Below, in pieces: positions 8,446 through 18,712 of a stretch of DNA of 64,000 nt (position 1 is the first letter of the stretch; each line of letters opens with the position of its first letter). Under the pieces are notes generated by a model. The model worked only from the letters and a program-made list of their open reading frames with translations. It was not told the origin of the DNA and did not search any database. The position numbers and the translations under genes were made by a program. The DNA comes from Chitinophaga sp. Ak27 (GTDB lineage: Bacteria > Bacteroidota > Bacteroidia > Chitinophagales > Chitinophagaceae): assembly GCF_012726295.1 (NCBI RefSeq), contig NZ_JABAOB010000001.1, forward strand, positions 1,178,001-1,242,000, in the 5' to 3' direction.

Positions 8446-11400
8446 ATGAACATGAAAAAGATCTGCTACACATTACTATTTACTATTTTTCTCCTGGCAG
8501 TCTTGCAGGGCTTACATGCGCAAACGTATACCTGGAACCAGGTCCGGATAGGCGGGTCTGGCGCGCTACCCTCTTTTGTACCGCACCCGAAGGTAGCCGA
8601 CCTCTATTTCATCACCACCGATGTAGGTACTCCTTACCGATGGAACAAGAACCTGCAGAGATGGGAGGATTTAATGTTATTCAAAAAGATGCCTGTTAAC
8701 TACTGGGGCTGGGAATTTAGCCAGCGCTGTGGGAGTATTGGCGTTGATCCCAATGATTCTACCGGTAACATCCTGTATGCTACCGTAGAACACATAGCCG
8801 GATCCGGGCCCGGTAAAGGTACCAGTGCCGGCACTATCATGAAGAGTACAGACCGGGGCGATTCATGGACGGATTTGCATGTACCTATTTGGGTAAGTCC
8901 CAACAACACACAGGCTTATGGCGACCGTATACAGGTAGATCCGGCCAACAGTAATCGGGTATGGGTAGTAACCGACCAGACCGGTGCCTGGAAATCGGAA
9001 GATGCCGGCGCTACCTGGTCGCAGGTAAGTTCCATTACAACATCGGGCTACTGCTCCTTCCTCCTTTACGACAAAAGTGCAGGTACCATTAACCTCAATG
9101 GCGTAAATGTCAGCAAGCGGATTTATATTGGTCGCGCCACAGGTGTATATGTATCAAATGATGGTGGTGGTTCATTCAACCTGATGAGCAATAGCCCCTT
9201 ATATCCCATCCGGGCTACGATTCATGCCGATGGGACCCTGTACATATCTGCCGGCGCTGAAAACCTGCCAAAGGGCGTATTCAAGTATAGGAATGGCACC
9301 TGGCAAGACATCTCACCGGTAACTTTAGAACCTGATCCGGTAAAAAACGACCGGTTTTTCTCTAAGGTGGCCGTAAGCCCTGCCAATTCAGATTACATCA
9401 TTGTAAGCACCCGTGGCTCCTGGCAAAAAGATCCCTATTATATTTCCAAGAACGGCGGTGCCCTGGGCTCTTATACGCAGGGGCTCATCACCCGCGATAA
9501 TACAGAAGCGCCGCATTCAGCGAATGATGGCCTGCCGTATAATGACCCAGGACATAATGCCATCGCGTTTACGTGGGATCCTTTTTATCCCAATAGGGTA
9601 TGGATCAACGACCTGCTGGATATACTTTCTACCGATAACATCTCCGATGCCACTAACAACTGGAAGGTCCGTGTAGTAGGATTGGAAGAAATCATGGTAA
9701 CCGGTCCTATGCTGTGTCCTCCCGGCGGCAAGAACGTTCTCCTCACTGCTACAGCAGATGTCGGCGGCGGTCATCATCGTTCCCTGACAGAGCCATTATA
9801 CCAGGGTGCTGTTTCCAATACCGTGCTGCACAACAACGTCTTTGGCGCATTCAATATGAACGGTATAGCTTTCCAATATACCGATCCCAATTTTATCGTG
9901 CGCGCGGGCTCCGATGGCGCAAATACCTCCAACATCAGCGACTCACGTTCGGGCTATTCCACCGACGGCGGCGATACCTATACCCTCTTCCCAAAATCAC
10001 CGGGTTTACGCGGACGTATGGCCGTATCTGCCGATCGCCGGAATATTGTCTGGCTCACGCAAATGGATGGCAATAACCTGGGCAACGTTTACTGGTCGTC
10101 TGACCTGGGTACCAGCTGGACTAAATCTACCGGCCTTTCTTCCGGGATCTTACCCGCAGGCGGGCAGTGGATGGTATATCCCGGTGAAAACCACCTGGCC
10201 TCGGATAAAGTAAACGGCGACTATTTTTATGTATGGGACCGGGGCGGCTTTTTTGTTAGCTCCGATGGTGGAAAATCATTCGCGCAAACCGCTGCCGCCG
10301 GGCTTACCGCCAATGGTGGCAATAATTCCAATGGCTCCGCTTACGCCACTACCTCCAACGTGGAAACAACGCCGGGAAAAACAGGGGATGTATGGATTGC
10401 CTATCACAATGAAGCCTATCCTCAGAACAGTGCGCTTTATCATACCACCGACACTGGTAAAACATTCGTGAAAGTAGGTGGCGACAGTATTAAGCCGAAA
10501 TGGGTAGCAGTGGCCATGTCCGACACTACCCCTACTGCACATGTGACTTTGTTCGTCACCAGCCAGGCCGTTCCTATCAATGGTATTTACTACGGTGCCT
10601 TCCGCTCGGATGATACCGGCCGTACCTGGACTACCATCCTGGACCGCTTGCCGGGGGTAGCGCCAAGCATTGCTGCCGATAACAAAGGTAGAATGATTAT
10701 TTCCGCCCACGGAAATGGTATCTATTTTGGTGCACCGATAGGCGGCCCTGTGCAGTCGGTCGAAATCGTCAATCCTTCCTCAGATACCATTGTAAAGGGA
10801 TACGCCATAACACTGAATGCGAAGCTGACACCAACCTATCCTACCAATCCTTCCGTTACGTGGAGCTCTTCTGATACGGCAGTAGCAAAAGTAGATCCCT
10901 TCGGAAACGTAAAGGCCCTCAATGCAGGTACTGTCATGATCACGCTGACCTCGGTCGACGGCGGAAAAACAAATACGCGGCAGCTGGTCGTCATTCCGCC
11001 TACCATATCCACTGGTGTTACGATAGACAGTATTGTATATGGCACCATGAATACGCCTAAACAAATAGCCGTGGCCATTATACCGGCTAATACTACCAAT
11101 AAAACCCTGCATTGGTCGATAGCGGATACCACTATTGCCAAAGTAGATGCCAGCGGCGTAGTAACCGGCTTTAAGACGGGTACGACTACCCTTGCTATTG
11201 CTGCGGCAGACGGCGGCTTCACCAAAACCGTGCAGCTGGTGGTAAATACAACGGTAATTGCCATCAATGCAGGAACTACCGGTAACCCGGCAACACCTTA
11301 TCAGAATACCAATGTAGGTCAGTATATACCTGAAGGCATAGCCGGTACGGATAAATTATGGCATGCAGGATATACCGGCAACGTTAAAATTACCGCAACA

Positions 11401-13896
11401 GTGGACCTGACCCTGGTAACATCGCCTGCTCCCCGCCAGGTATATGAATACATGCGCATCTCCAGGTATAATCAAACACCGATGCGTTATTATTTCCGCA
11501 ACCTGATTCCCAATGCCAACTACTCCATACGGTTACATTTCATTGAACCCAGCGATGTGGATAAAGCCAACCGGTTATTCAGTGTAAAAACAGCCGGCGA
11601 TAGTCTCATTAACTTCAACCCTTACCAGGCGGCAGGCAATAAGCTGAATACCGTGGTGACACGCACCCTGGAAGCCAAATCAGACAACCAGGGTTTATTA
11701 GCCGTGTTCTTTTATCCAAATGGCGTTATCAACGGTCCATACACCGCTTCTATAGCCGCCCTTGAGGCAAATATTATCCCCCTGCAGGGAATCAATATTT
11801 ATTCAGATAGCAGCAATTTGTATGTAAGCTATAAAGACACGCTGAAACTCACAGTTACACCAGCCAACGCCACTAACCGGAACCTGGTATACAAATCCTC
11901 TAACGACTCCATTGCTACGGTAGACCTGAATGGAATCGTAACAGGAAAAAAAGCGGGCACGGTTACCATCACGGCCACCTCCGCAGAAAGTGGCTTCACT
12001 GCTACCAAAACATACCATGTCATCTACATACCAGTTACCACGTTAACGTTAGATAGCACCTCCGCCAATGTATTTGTAGGAACATCGCTGCAGCTGAATG
12101 CAACCATCAGTCCGGCCAAAGCCAGCAATAAAGGCGTGATATGGACCTCTTCAGATACCACCCTGGCTACCGTTAGCGCCACCGGTCTTATCAGCGGCAT
12201 CAAACAGGGCGATGTGATCGTCAAAGCTACATCGGCAGATAACCCGGCAATAACTGCACAAGCCAATATCCATGTAGCCAATGTACTGGCCACTGGTTTA
12301 GCGTTCCAGCCATCTTCCGTTACCATTGGCGAAAGAGATACGATACGCGTAAACGTTTCCTTTATACCCGCCAATACCTCCATCAAAAAAGTGACCTGGA
12401 GCAGTTCCAATGCGGCATTGGCGACCATCGACAGTGCAGGCGTGATCACTGCCCTTAAACAGGGTACGCTTACCATTACCGCCAATACGGTTGACAACTC
12501 CGGGGTTTCAGCCGCCGTGCCGGTAACGGTAGTGCCATTTGATTCCTGTGGCGGTATTCCCAACTATGGCTTTGAAAGTGGTATGGTTAACTGGTTAACC
12601 TATAAAGATACCACGCTCACTCCGGGCGCCGTATACGCAGTTAGTGGAAAAGGCCACTCCGGCGACAAGGCAGCCACCATGGGTTACACCACTGCCAAAA
12701 CCGCTTTAAATGTACAAGGCGCCATACCGGTGAGAGGCGGCAGTATCATCGTATTTACCCAATGGATTAAAGTAGAAAAAGATGTCATAGGCTATCCGTG
12801 GTGGGCTGGTTATGGCGTTGGTTTCATTGATAGTACCGGCGCAGCAACGGGCAATGCTGGTTATCAAAAACAGGTGGATAACGTAGGAGCATATCGCGAC
12901 AACTGGGCCCAGATAAGAGATACCATCAATGTGCCCGACAGCGCCACCGGGCTTACCTACTGGATAGCTAAAACCGGCACCGGCACCCTATGGGTGGATG
13001 ATTATTGTATAGAAGTGTTAAAAACAAATAAATCGGCTGTTTATGGCATCAACGCCGGTACCACCAACACGCCTCCGGGCCCATATGCCAATACCACCTT
13101 TGCGCAATATGTACCGGAAGGTCCTACGGGTACAGATAAACTGTGGCATGCCGGTTATACCTGGGTACAAAAGGTAGATGGCCCGGTGGATGTATCTCAT
13201 GTAGTTGATCCTGCTCCGCCACAGATATACGAGTATATGCGGGTATTCAAAGATAACGTAACCCAAATGCGTTATTACCTGCGCGGCCTTACGCCTAATG
13301 CAGTTTATGCCATCCGCTTACACTTCGTGGAGCCACAGGATGCACAGAAAAATAACCGGATATTCAGCATAAAAGCCACCAACGGCCTCGACAGCCTGAC
13401 CAACTTTAATGTATACCAGGCAGCCGGTAATAAGTTGAATACGGTTGTTATCAAAACCATCCGGGCAAGAGCCAACAGCACAGGCCTGATACAGGTATTC
13501 TTCCATCCTAAAACAGGGCAGTATGATCCTTACAGCGGCTCCATTGCGGCGATCGAAGTACGGACGACCTTCCCCGGAGATACCTTGCAAAGTTTGAGCG
13601 AAAATTCCGGTACGATGGTAGTAGGCGATGACAAATTAAGTACGCATCCTACACTGGATTTTACCACCAGCATATATCCGAATCCTTCCGGTGGTGCATT
13701 TAATGTAAGGATGACCTCTTCTTCGAATGCTCCGGCATTGCTGATGATTGTTAACACCGCTGGCAACACCGTTTATTCTGCCAGGATAAATGCCGGCGCC
13801 TATTATCAGCTTGGCCAAAACCTGACACCGGGTATTTATTATATCCATGTCAGACAGGGTACACAAAGCAAGACGATCAAAGTAGTAAAACAATAA
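8446..13896 (+). CDS. Giant T9SS-secreted GH74-like beta-propeller protein with Big_2 and malectin-like domains
   Basis: 1816 aa from the ATG at 8446, chosen because MNMKKICYTLLFTIFLLAVL is a clean signal peptide (cleavage after LHAQ). Residues about 27-765 form BNR/Asp-box propeller repeats (STDRGDSW, SEDAGATW, SSDGGKSF, SDDTGRTW) of GH74 type. TTDVGTPYRWN resembles the GH74 catalytic-base segment (Asp59). DPFYPNRVW, GLEEIMVTG and TADVGGGHH resemble further conserved GH74 blocks. After it come Big_2 domains (about 768-850, 852-935, 1110-1195, 1196-1285, 1285-1365), two malectin-like domains (about 940-1110 and 1530-1705), and a carbohydrate-binding-like domain between. The C-terminus is a type A T9SS sorting domain (SIYPNPSGGAFNV ... 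GIYYIHVRQG). It probably acts on beta-glucan such as xyloglucan at the cell surface; the substrate is inference. Confidence 0.88.
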   Translation: MNMKKICYTLLFTIFLLAVLQGLHAQTYTWNQVRIGGSGALPSFVPHPKVADLYFITTDVGTPYRWNKNLQRWEDLMLFKKMPVNYWGWEFSQRCGSIGVDPNDSTGNILYATVEHIAGSGPGKGTSAGTIMKSTDRGDSWTDLHVPIWVSPNNTQAYGDRIQVDPANSNRVWVVTDQTGAWKSEDAGATWSQVSSITTSGYCSFLLYDKSAGTINLNGVNVSKRIYIGRATGVYVSNDGGGSFNLMSNSPLYPIRATIHADGTLYISAGAENLPKGVFKYRNGTWQDISPVTLEPDPVKNDRFFSKVAVSPANSDYIIVSTRGSWQKDPYYISKNGGALGSYTQGLITRDNTEAPHSANDGLPYNDPGHNAIAFTWDPFYPNRVWINDLLDILSTDNISDATNNWKVRVVGLEEIMVTGPMLCPPGGKNVLLTATADVGGGHHRSLTEPLYQGAVSNTVLHNNVFGAFNMNGIAFQYTDPNFIVRAGSDGANTSNISDSRSGYSTDGGDTYTLFPKSPGLRGRMAVSADRRNIVWLTQMDGNNLGNVYWSSDLGTSWTKSTGLSSGILPAGGQWMVYPGENHLASDKVNGDYFYVWDRGGFFVSSDGGKSFAQTAAAGLTANGGNNSNGSAYATTSNVETTPGKTGDVWIAYHNEAYPQNSALYHTTDTGKTFVKVGGDSIKPKWVAVAMSDTTPTAHVTLFVTSQAVPINGIYYGAFRSDDTGRTWTTILDRLPGVAPSIAADNKGRMIISAHGNGIYFGAPIGGPVQSVEIVNPSSDTIVKGYAITLNAKLTPTYPTNPSVTWSSSDTAVAKVDPFGNVKALNAGTVMITLTSVDGGKTNTRQLVVIPPTISTGVTIDSIVYGTMNTPKQIAVAIIPANTTNKTLHWSIADTTIAKVDASGVVTGFKTGTTTLAIAAADGGFTKTVQLVVNTTVIAINAGTTGNPATPYQNTNVGQYIPEGIAGTDKLWHAGYTGNVKITATVDLTLVTSPAPRQVYEYMRISRYNQTPMRYYFRNLIPNANYSIRLHFIEPSDVDKANRLFSVKTAGDSLINFNPYQAAGNKLNTVVTRTLEAKSDNQGLLAVFFYPNGVINGPYTASIAALEANIIPLQGINIYSDSSNLYVSYKDTLKLTVTPANATNRNLVYKSSNDSIATVDLNGIVTGKKAGTVTITATSAESGFTATKTYHVIYIPVTTLTLDSTSANVFVGTSLQLNATISPAKASNKGVIWTSSDTTLATVSATGLISGIKQGDVIVKATSADNPAITAQANIHVANVLATGLAFQPSSVTIGERDTIRVNVSFIPANTSIKKVTWSSSNAALATIDSAGVITALKQGTLTITANTVDNSGVSAAVPVTVVPFDSCGGIPNYGFESGMVNWLTYKDTTLTPGAVYAVSGKGHSGDKAATMGYTTAKTALNVQGAIPVRGGSIIVFTQWIKVEKDVIGYPWWAGYGVGFIDSTGAATGNAGYQKQVDNVGAYRDNWAQIRDTINVPDSATGLTYWIAKTGTGTLWVDDYCIEVLKTNKSAVYGINAGTTNTPPGPYANTTFAQYVPEGPTGTDKLWHAGYTWVQKVDGPVDVSHVVDPAPPQIYEYMRVFKDNVTQMRYYLRGLTPNAVYAIRLHFVEPQDAQKNNRIFSIKATNGLDSLTNFNVYQAAGNKLNTVVIKTIRARANSTGLIQVFFHPKTGQYDPYSGSIAAIEVRTTFPGDTLQSLSENSGTMVVGDDKLSTHPTLDFTTSIYPNPSGGAFNVRMTSSSNAPALLMIVNTAGNTVYSARINAGAYYQLGQNLTPGIYYIHVRQGTQSKTIKVVKQ

Positions 13897-13914
13897 TTTT
13901 CCCCGGCATCAAAG

Positions 13915-13955
13915 AAGAGGCTGTATCATAATCAAATGGTACAGCCTCTTTATTT
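13915..13955 (+). terminator. Terminator between the GH74-like gene and the convergent susD-like gene
   Basis: Stem AAGAGGCTGTA / TACAGCCTCTT (11 bp, 14-nt loop), followed by TATTT on the plus strand. It lies between two convergent stops and probably serves the plus-strand gene and possibly both. Confidence 0.75.
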
Positions 13956-13966
13956 GTGCTATTGTC

Positions 13967-15349
13967 TTAATTATCCCACCACACCCTCGTGCTCTGGATG
14001 GCGGTTTGTTGTGGTTGTGCATTTGTTATGATCTCGCTCTGCGGGTATAATAACCGCCGGGGGATGTCTATCAATGCACCGTCTACCTTCTGCAGTTTTG
14101 GGAAACCTGTTCTCCTCCAGTCGTTATACGTTTCAAAATTGAAGATATTAGCCACCGCTTTTTCTTCCATAATCAGCTGCAACGCATTGCCAGCCGTTAG
14201 TTTACGGCTGTTCACATACGCAGTCGCCGCAGCGGAAGTGGGATCAATACCCAATTTAGACAGATGAGCATTGATAGCATTTACATATACCGGCTGTGCC
14301 GCGGCATAACCGCTGGTGATCAGCAGCGCCTCTGCCTGTATGAATAGTGCCTCCGTATAATTGAATATATAATTGGAAGAGGCTTTGGCGCCGTAAAATG
14401 CAGCAGGGTAAGCATAGCTGGCCAGGTCGCCGGTGGGCGTACCAATTTTTCTACCGGTATACAATCCTGTTGCAGTGGCAGGAGCAATCATCTTTGATAA
14501 CCGGGGATCGTTCCGGTTACGCAATGAATCTACCAGGGTGGCATTCATCACGCAAGTAGTTACCGGCGTAAAGGTGAGATACCAGATATTTTCTGCGCCT
14601 GCAGCACCTGCATAACTAAACTTAAGATCGTCGTCGTTGGAAGTCATGCCATTCTTTAAAGCGGCTATCGCATTTTCTGCCTGCGTTTTGGCAATATACC
14701 CGGGCGCTTTGGTAAGATGTATATAATACCTGGCTTTCAACGACCACGCGAGCTTACGCCAGGCGCTCATATTGCCGTTGTAGAAGTAGTCGTCACCAGC
14801 AGGACTTTTGGGACTGCTGTTCTTATCGATGTTGGCAATGGCATCGCTGAGCAGCGATTGGATACTTTTGTAGATATCTTCCTGTTTGTCGTACGGCACG
14901 GTGAAAACACCGCTGGTAAATCCTTTTGAATAAGGAATGTCTCCCCAGAAATCGGTGGCAGTACCGAGTGTGTACGCAGTGAGTATTTTGGCAATGGCCG
15001 CATAGTTCCAATTGTTATTCGCTTCTGCCTTTTTATTCAGAGTAATCAGGTTGTTGAGCGAGGTAACGTAAAAGTTAGACCAGTCGCCATCCATATCAAT
15101 ATTAAACAGCTGGTAACTGCCCACATAAGGATTCAGCTGGTTGGCAGCTATATTCTGTACATAGTTCTGTATAATGATCCCGGCATTACCGCCTTGTATA
15201 TTGTCGGAAATATTCAGTTCTGCCGACGCCAGGATCAAGGACTCCTGCACATCCACCGGGTTGTTGGGATCTTTGTTTACATCCAGGAATTTTTTACAGC
15301 CCTGTAAACAAAGTCCCCCGATCAGCAGTATATAAAAAGACTTTCTCAT
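13967..15349 (-). CDS. SusD/RagB-like outer-membrane lipoprotein (SusD-like_2 type)
   Basis: Surface lipoprotein that binds glycan and forms the lid over its SusC porin. The start at 15349 gives MRKSFYILLIGGLCLQGCKK with the lipobox Cys at residue 18; the longer frame to 15376 adds only nine residues. DVNKDPNNPVDV, then TATDFWGDIPYSKGF and the C-terminal YNDWRRTGFPKL with RRLLYPQSE are typical of the SusD-like_2 branch (PF12771). At 460 aa it is normal length. It lies 28 bp behind the susC-like gene and ends at a convergent terminator. No substrate-specific residues can be named. Confidence 0.93.
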   Translation of the reverse strand: MRKSFYILLIGGLCLQGCKKFLDVNKDPNNPVDVQESLILASAELNISDNIQGGNAGIIIQNYVQNIAANQLNPYVGSYQLFNIDMDGDWSNFYVTSLNNLITLNKKAEANNNWNYAAIAKILTAYTLGTATDFWGDIPYSKGFTSGVFTVPYDKQEDIYKSIQSLLSDAIANIDKNSSPKSPAGDDYFYNGNMSAWRKLAWSLKARYYIHLTKAPGYIAKTQAENAIAALKNGMTSNDDDLKFSYAGAAGAENIWYLTFTPVTTCVMNATLVDSLRNRNDPRLSKMIAPATATGLYTGRKIGTPTGDLASYAYPAAFYGAKASSNYIFNYTEALFIQAEALLITSGYAAAQPVYVNAINAHLSKLGIDPTSAAATAYVNSRKLTAGNALQLIMEEKAVANIFNFETYNDWRRTGFPKLQKVDGALIDIPRRLLYPQSEIITNAQPQQTAIQSTRVWWDN

Positions 15350-15377
15350 GTTGATAAATTTTAGTGGTGCTGGCATA

Positions 15378-18300
15378 CTAAAAACTGAATTTCAGTGAAA
15401 AGTTGATAGAGCGTGCGGTGGGCGTAGAAAACGCATAGATGCCCTGTGAGCTATTGCCATTGCCGTAGGAGCTTACTTCAGGATCCGCGCCGGTAAAGTG
15501 CGGGCTATAGATCCAGAGATTCCTGCCGGAAACCGCCAGCGAAGCGGATTTGAACGGCGTTTTAGCCAGGAAGGATGCCGGCAGGAAGTAGGAAAGACTC
15601 ACGTTCCGCAATTTGATATAAGTACCATCCTGGATGGTTGATTCGTATTGCCTGGTCTGGTAATATGTTTGCGCATCTACTTCCACGTTGTTAGGCTTTC
15701 CATCTGCTTCGCTGATTCCTTTTATGACGATTTTGCCGCGGGTGGTTGTCTCTTTCGATGTACCGTAGTAAAGCCCGGCTGCTTCTACATCATTTTGCAC
15801 ATCGCCGCCTTTTTTCATATCGAAGAAGAAGGAAAGGCTGAATTGTTTATAGCGGAAGCTGTTATCCAGTCCGGCCAGCCAATCCGGGTTGATGTCTCCT
15901 ACAATGCCCTGTTGGGGATCGACTACCGGCAATCCGCCGGCATCAATCAGCAGTTCCCCGTTGTCGGCGCGTTTATAGCGGGCGCCATAAAAGATATTGT
16001 AAGGCTGACCTTTGATGAGGCGTCCCAACTGCTCAATGCCTGGTCCCAAAGTCAGCACTTTGTTTTTGATCTTCGAAAAGTTGAGGGTAATATTCCAGCT
16101 AAAATCTTTTGATTTCACAGGAGTGGCTCCCAGCAATAGTTCTATTCCTTTGTTGGATATTTCTGCGGAGTTAAAAGTGGTATTACTAAAGCCGGTAGCA
16201 TTAGAGATTTGTGAACCGGGAATGAGACCATTTTTGGAGCGCCGGCTAAAATAGGACCCTTCAAAGCTGATCCTGTCTTTCAGGAAACGCATTTCAAGCC
16301 CTGCTTCATACTCATTTAGCCGTTCATTAATGAGTGATGGGTTACCCAGCGCTGATGTCAGCAAAAATCCCTGTTGTCCCTGGAAGGGGAACAGGAAATA
16401 ACCGGCATTCGTGTTCCGCCCGGCTTGTATATAAGGAGTAGATAACGCATACGCACCAACGCCGTCGTTACCTACGGTGGCATAGCTCAACCGTACCTTT
16501 CCGAAGTTAATGACATTGGAAGCCCTGGGTCCTAGGAACTCAGAAAAGATAAAACTGGCTGCGGCCGATCCATAAGGATAAAAGTTTTTGTCGGGGTTGA
16601 GCACAGAACTACCGTCGTACCTGCCGGTTAAAGACAGGTTCAGGAAGCGATTGTACTCAATGTTAGCCTGTGAGTAGAAGCCCACCTTCCGGAGCTGGGT
16701 ATGGCTTTCTGTACCAGTAATAGTGGTACCGGACGATAAGTTGTTAAAATCCGTAATATTCAGTCCGGTGCTATTAATATTCATATACTGGTTGTAGGTA
16801 GTATAGATATTATTACCGAGCAGCAGGTTCACATTAAACTTGCCAAATGTTTTGGTAGCGTTCACGATCAGGTCATTGTTAAACTGCTGGAAGTTGACGT
16901 TCTGGTTCCTGATCTGCCCGGTGAGGCCGATCTGCGGGCTGGGATGTTCTATGTATTTATCGGACTCTGTATACATATCTGCGCCCAGTCTCTCGGTAAT
17001 AGTAAGCCAGCTGGTGGGCGTGATATTGGCGGTAAATACCGGGAGAAACCTGTTAACTTTAGAATTGTTGCTGATGTTATCGAGCGTCCACAGGGGCATA
17101 TTCCTGGAATTGCGATAGCCGCGCTGGCTGCCGTCTGGCTTGAACACCGGGTAAGGATTCCAGGATACCGGTTGCACCAGCAATACAAATAAAGGTCCGT
17201 TGCTGGCGCCTTCCGGCAGCCTGTCCTGGCCGGAGTTACTGTATCCCAGCTGGAAAGTGGTGCTTACATATTTTCCTATTTTGGAATTGTATTTCGCAAA
17301 AAAGGAATGACGTTTAAAATCATTTCCTGGCATTATTCCTTTCTGGTTAAAATAGGAGTAGCTGAGGAAGTAGTTGGAATTATTGTTACTGCCGGCAGCA
17401 GAAATAGTATTGTTGGTGGTGATACCGGTACGGAAAAAGTTGTACGGGTTATAGGTGGACGCAGGTTGGCCGTTTACCTTGAGTGTATCCATGCGGGGGC
17501 CCCAGGAAAGGCTCGTTTTCTTATCGGCGTCCTCCCCGTTATAAAAGATGCCGTTGGTACCCTGTCCATACATGGTTTGCCGTTCCGGTAATAGCGGATG
17601 TTCAAAAGAGGCATCTGACGAAAAATTGAATACCGGCTTTTTATCCACCCCTCCATTTTTAGTGGTGATGAGCACTACGCCCCTGGCGCCGGAAGAACCA
17701 TACAACGCGGTAGCGGCGGCGCCTTTGAGGATATTTATATTTTCAATAATGGCAGGATCAATATCAGCAATACGGTTTACGCCGGAACCTGCTGCACCAC
17801 CGCTGATATTACCGGTTTCTGTGTTATCTACCGGCACGCCGTCGATCACAAATAATGCCTGGTTTTCGCCGGTAGGAGAAGAATTACCCCGGATCACAAT
17901 GCGGGAGGAGGCCCCTGCATTACCGGAAGAACTGGTGATCTGTATGCCCGGTACCTTTCCTGCCAATGTATTGACCAGATTAGGTTCCTTGGTTTTTAAC
18001 AGTTCCTCCCCGTTCAGCTGTTGGGAGCTGAATGTCAGGTTGCGCTTTTCCCGCTTTACGCCCAGCGCCGTTACAACTACTGCATTCAGCGCGGCGGTGT
18101 TGCTGGTTAACGTAATGGCGAAGATAGTTCTGCTGCCTACCGGCACTTCCGCATTCAGGAACCCGATACTGGAAATGAGCAGGGAATTTTTTTCATCTAC
18201 GGTTAATTTAAAAGTCCCGTCGGCGCCACAGGTAGTGACAGCCTTACCACCTTTTTCCCGGACGGTGGCGCCGATAACAGGCGTGCCGGATGAATCGGCC

Positions 18301-18419
18301 ACAGTACCTGTAATCGCCCTCTTCTGTGCTGATGCAGCACGGGGGAAGAGCGCAAGAAAACATACCACGCATAGCGGTATGAAACATCGTGATACTGCTG
18401 ATTTTACTGAATGTGCCAT
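15378..18419 (-). CDS. SusC/RagA-family TonB-dependent transporter
   Basis: 1013-aa outer-membrane beta-barrel that imports oligosaccharides with its SusD partner, powered by TonB. The start at 18419 (MAHSVKSAVSRCFIPLCVVC, cleavage near AASAQ) was preferred over the 26-residue longer frame. Residues about 32-110 are a carboxypeptidase-regulatory-like domain (GTVADSSGTPVIGATV). The plug follows (KREKRNLTFSSQQL; NLVNTLAGKVPGIQI; SRIVIRGNSS; LFVIDGVPVDN; ILKGAAATALYGSSGARGV), and then the barrel up to the aromatic C-terminus FSLKFSF. There is no STN signalling domain and no adjacent ECF/FecR pair, unlike the SusC at 22816. The region 18420-18712 upstream holds only the next gene's terminator and no clear promoter. 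Confidence 0.95.
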   Translation of the reverse strand: MAHSVKSAVSRCFIPLCVVCFLALFPRAASAQKRAITGTVADSSGTPVIGATVREKGGKAVTTCGADGTFKLTVDEKNSLLISSIGFLNAEVPVGSRTIFAITLTSNTAALNAVVVTALGVKREKRNLTFSSQQLNGEELLKTKEPNLVNTLAGKVPGIQITSSSGNAGASSRIVIRGNSSPTGENQALFVIDGVPVDNTETGNISGGAAGSGVNRIADIDPAIIENINILKGAAATALYGSSGARGVVLITTKNGGVDKKPVFNFSSDASFEHPLLPERQTMYGQGTNGIFYNGEDADKKTSLSWGPRMDTLKVNGQPASTYNPYNFFRTGITTNNTISAAGSNNNSNYFLSYSYFNQKGIMPGNDFKRHSFFAKYNSKIGKYVSTTFQLGYSNSGQDRLPEGASNGPLFVLLVQPVSWNPYPVFKPDGSQRGYRNSRNMPLWTLDNISNNSKVNRFLPVFTANITPTSWLTITERLGADMYTESDKYIEHPSPQIGLTGQIRNQNVNFQQFNNDLIVNATKTFGKFNVNLLLGNNIYTTYNQYMNINSTGLNITDFNNLSSGTTITGTESHTQLRKVGFYSQANIEYNRFLNLSLTGRYDGSSVLNPDKNFYPYGSAAASFIFSEFLGPRASNVINFGKVRLSYATVGNDGVGAYALSTPYIQAGRNTNAGYFLFPFQGQQGFLLTSALGNPSLINERLNEYEAGLEMRFLKDRISFEGSYFSRRSKNGLIPGSQISNATGFSNTTFNSAEISNKGIELLLGATPVKSKDFSWNITLNFSKIKNKVLTLGPGIEQLGRLIKGQPYNIFYGARYKRADNGELLIDAGGLPVVDPQQGIVGDINPDWLAGLDNSFRYKQFSLSFFFDMKKGGDVQNDVEAAGLYYGTSKETTTRGKIVIKGISEADGKPNNVEVDAQTYYQTRQYESTIQDGTYIKLRNVSLSYFLPASFLAKTPFKSASLAVSGRNLWIYSPHFTGADPEVSSYGNGNSSQGIYAFSTPTARSINFSLKFSF

Positions 18420-18656
18420 TTGATTAACGTTTGGTTGACAGTTGAAGGCTCTCATAGAATAGTTAGCACAATAAAAGTAGGGGTAAGCAGTAAACATGGA
18501 TACAGAATAATTAACCGATTGTAAACGTATATTATCCCAAAATACCCAATAACGCTATAATACAAGTATGTTAACTGTCGTATTGACAATAATATAGATA
18601 AGAAAAGGGAGGGGTTATTATTTAATTGTTATTTTGATACTAATTCATTAAAACAA

Positions 18657-18686
18657 GAAGGAGGGCGTTTGGAAACGCCCTCCTTC
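18657..18686 (-). terminator. Intrinsic terminator ending the NHL/GH20-like operon
   Basis: Perfect 14-bp stem GAAGGAGGGCGTTT / AAACGCCCTCCTTC with a 2-nt loop. On the minus strand it is followed by TTGTTTT. It lies 26 bp after the stop of the GH20-like gene. Confidence 0.9.
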
Positions 18687-18712
18687 ATTTGTATCTTAAA
18701 TGCTGCCAGCTA

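Noticed and set aside
17548-18423. 291-codon plus-strand frame opposite the susC-like gene
   Set aside because: Antisense shadow of a well-supported SusC coding region; the translation has no domain and is Ser/Pro/Thr-rich as expected for a mirrored frame.
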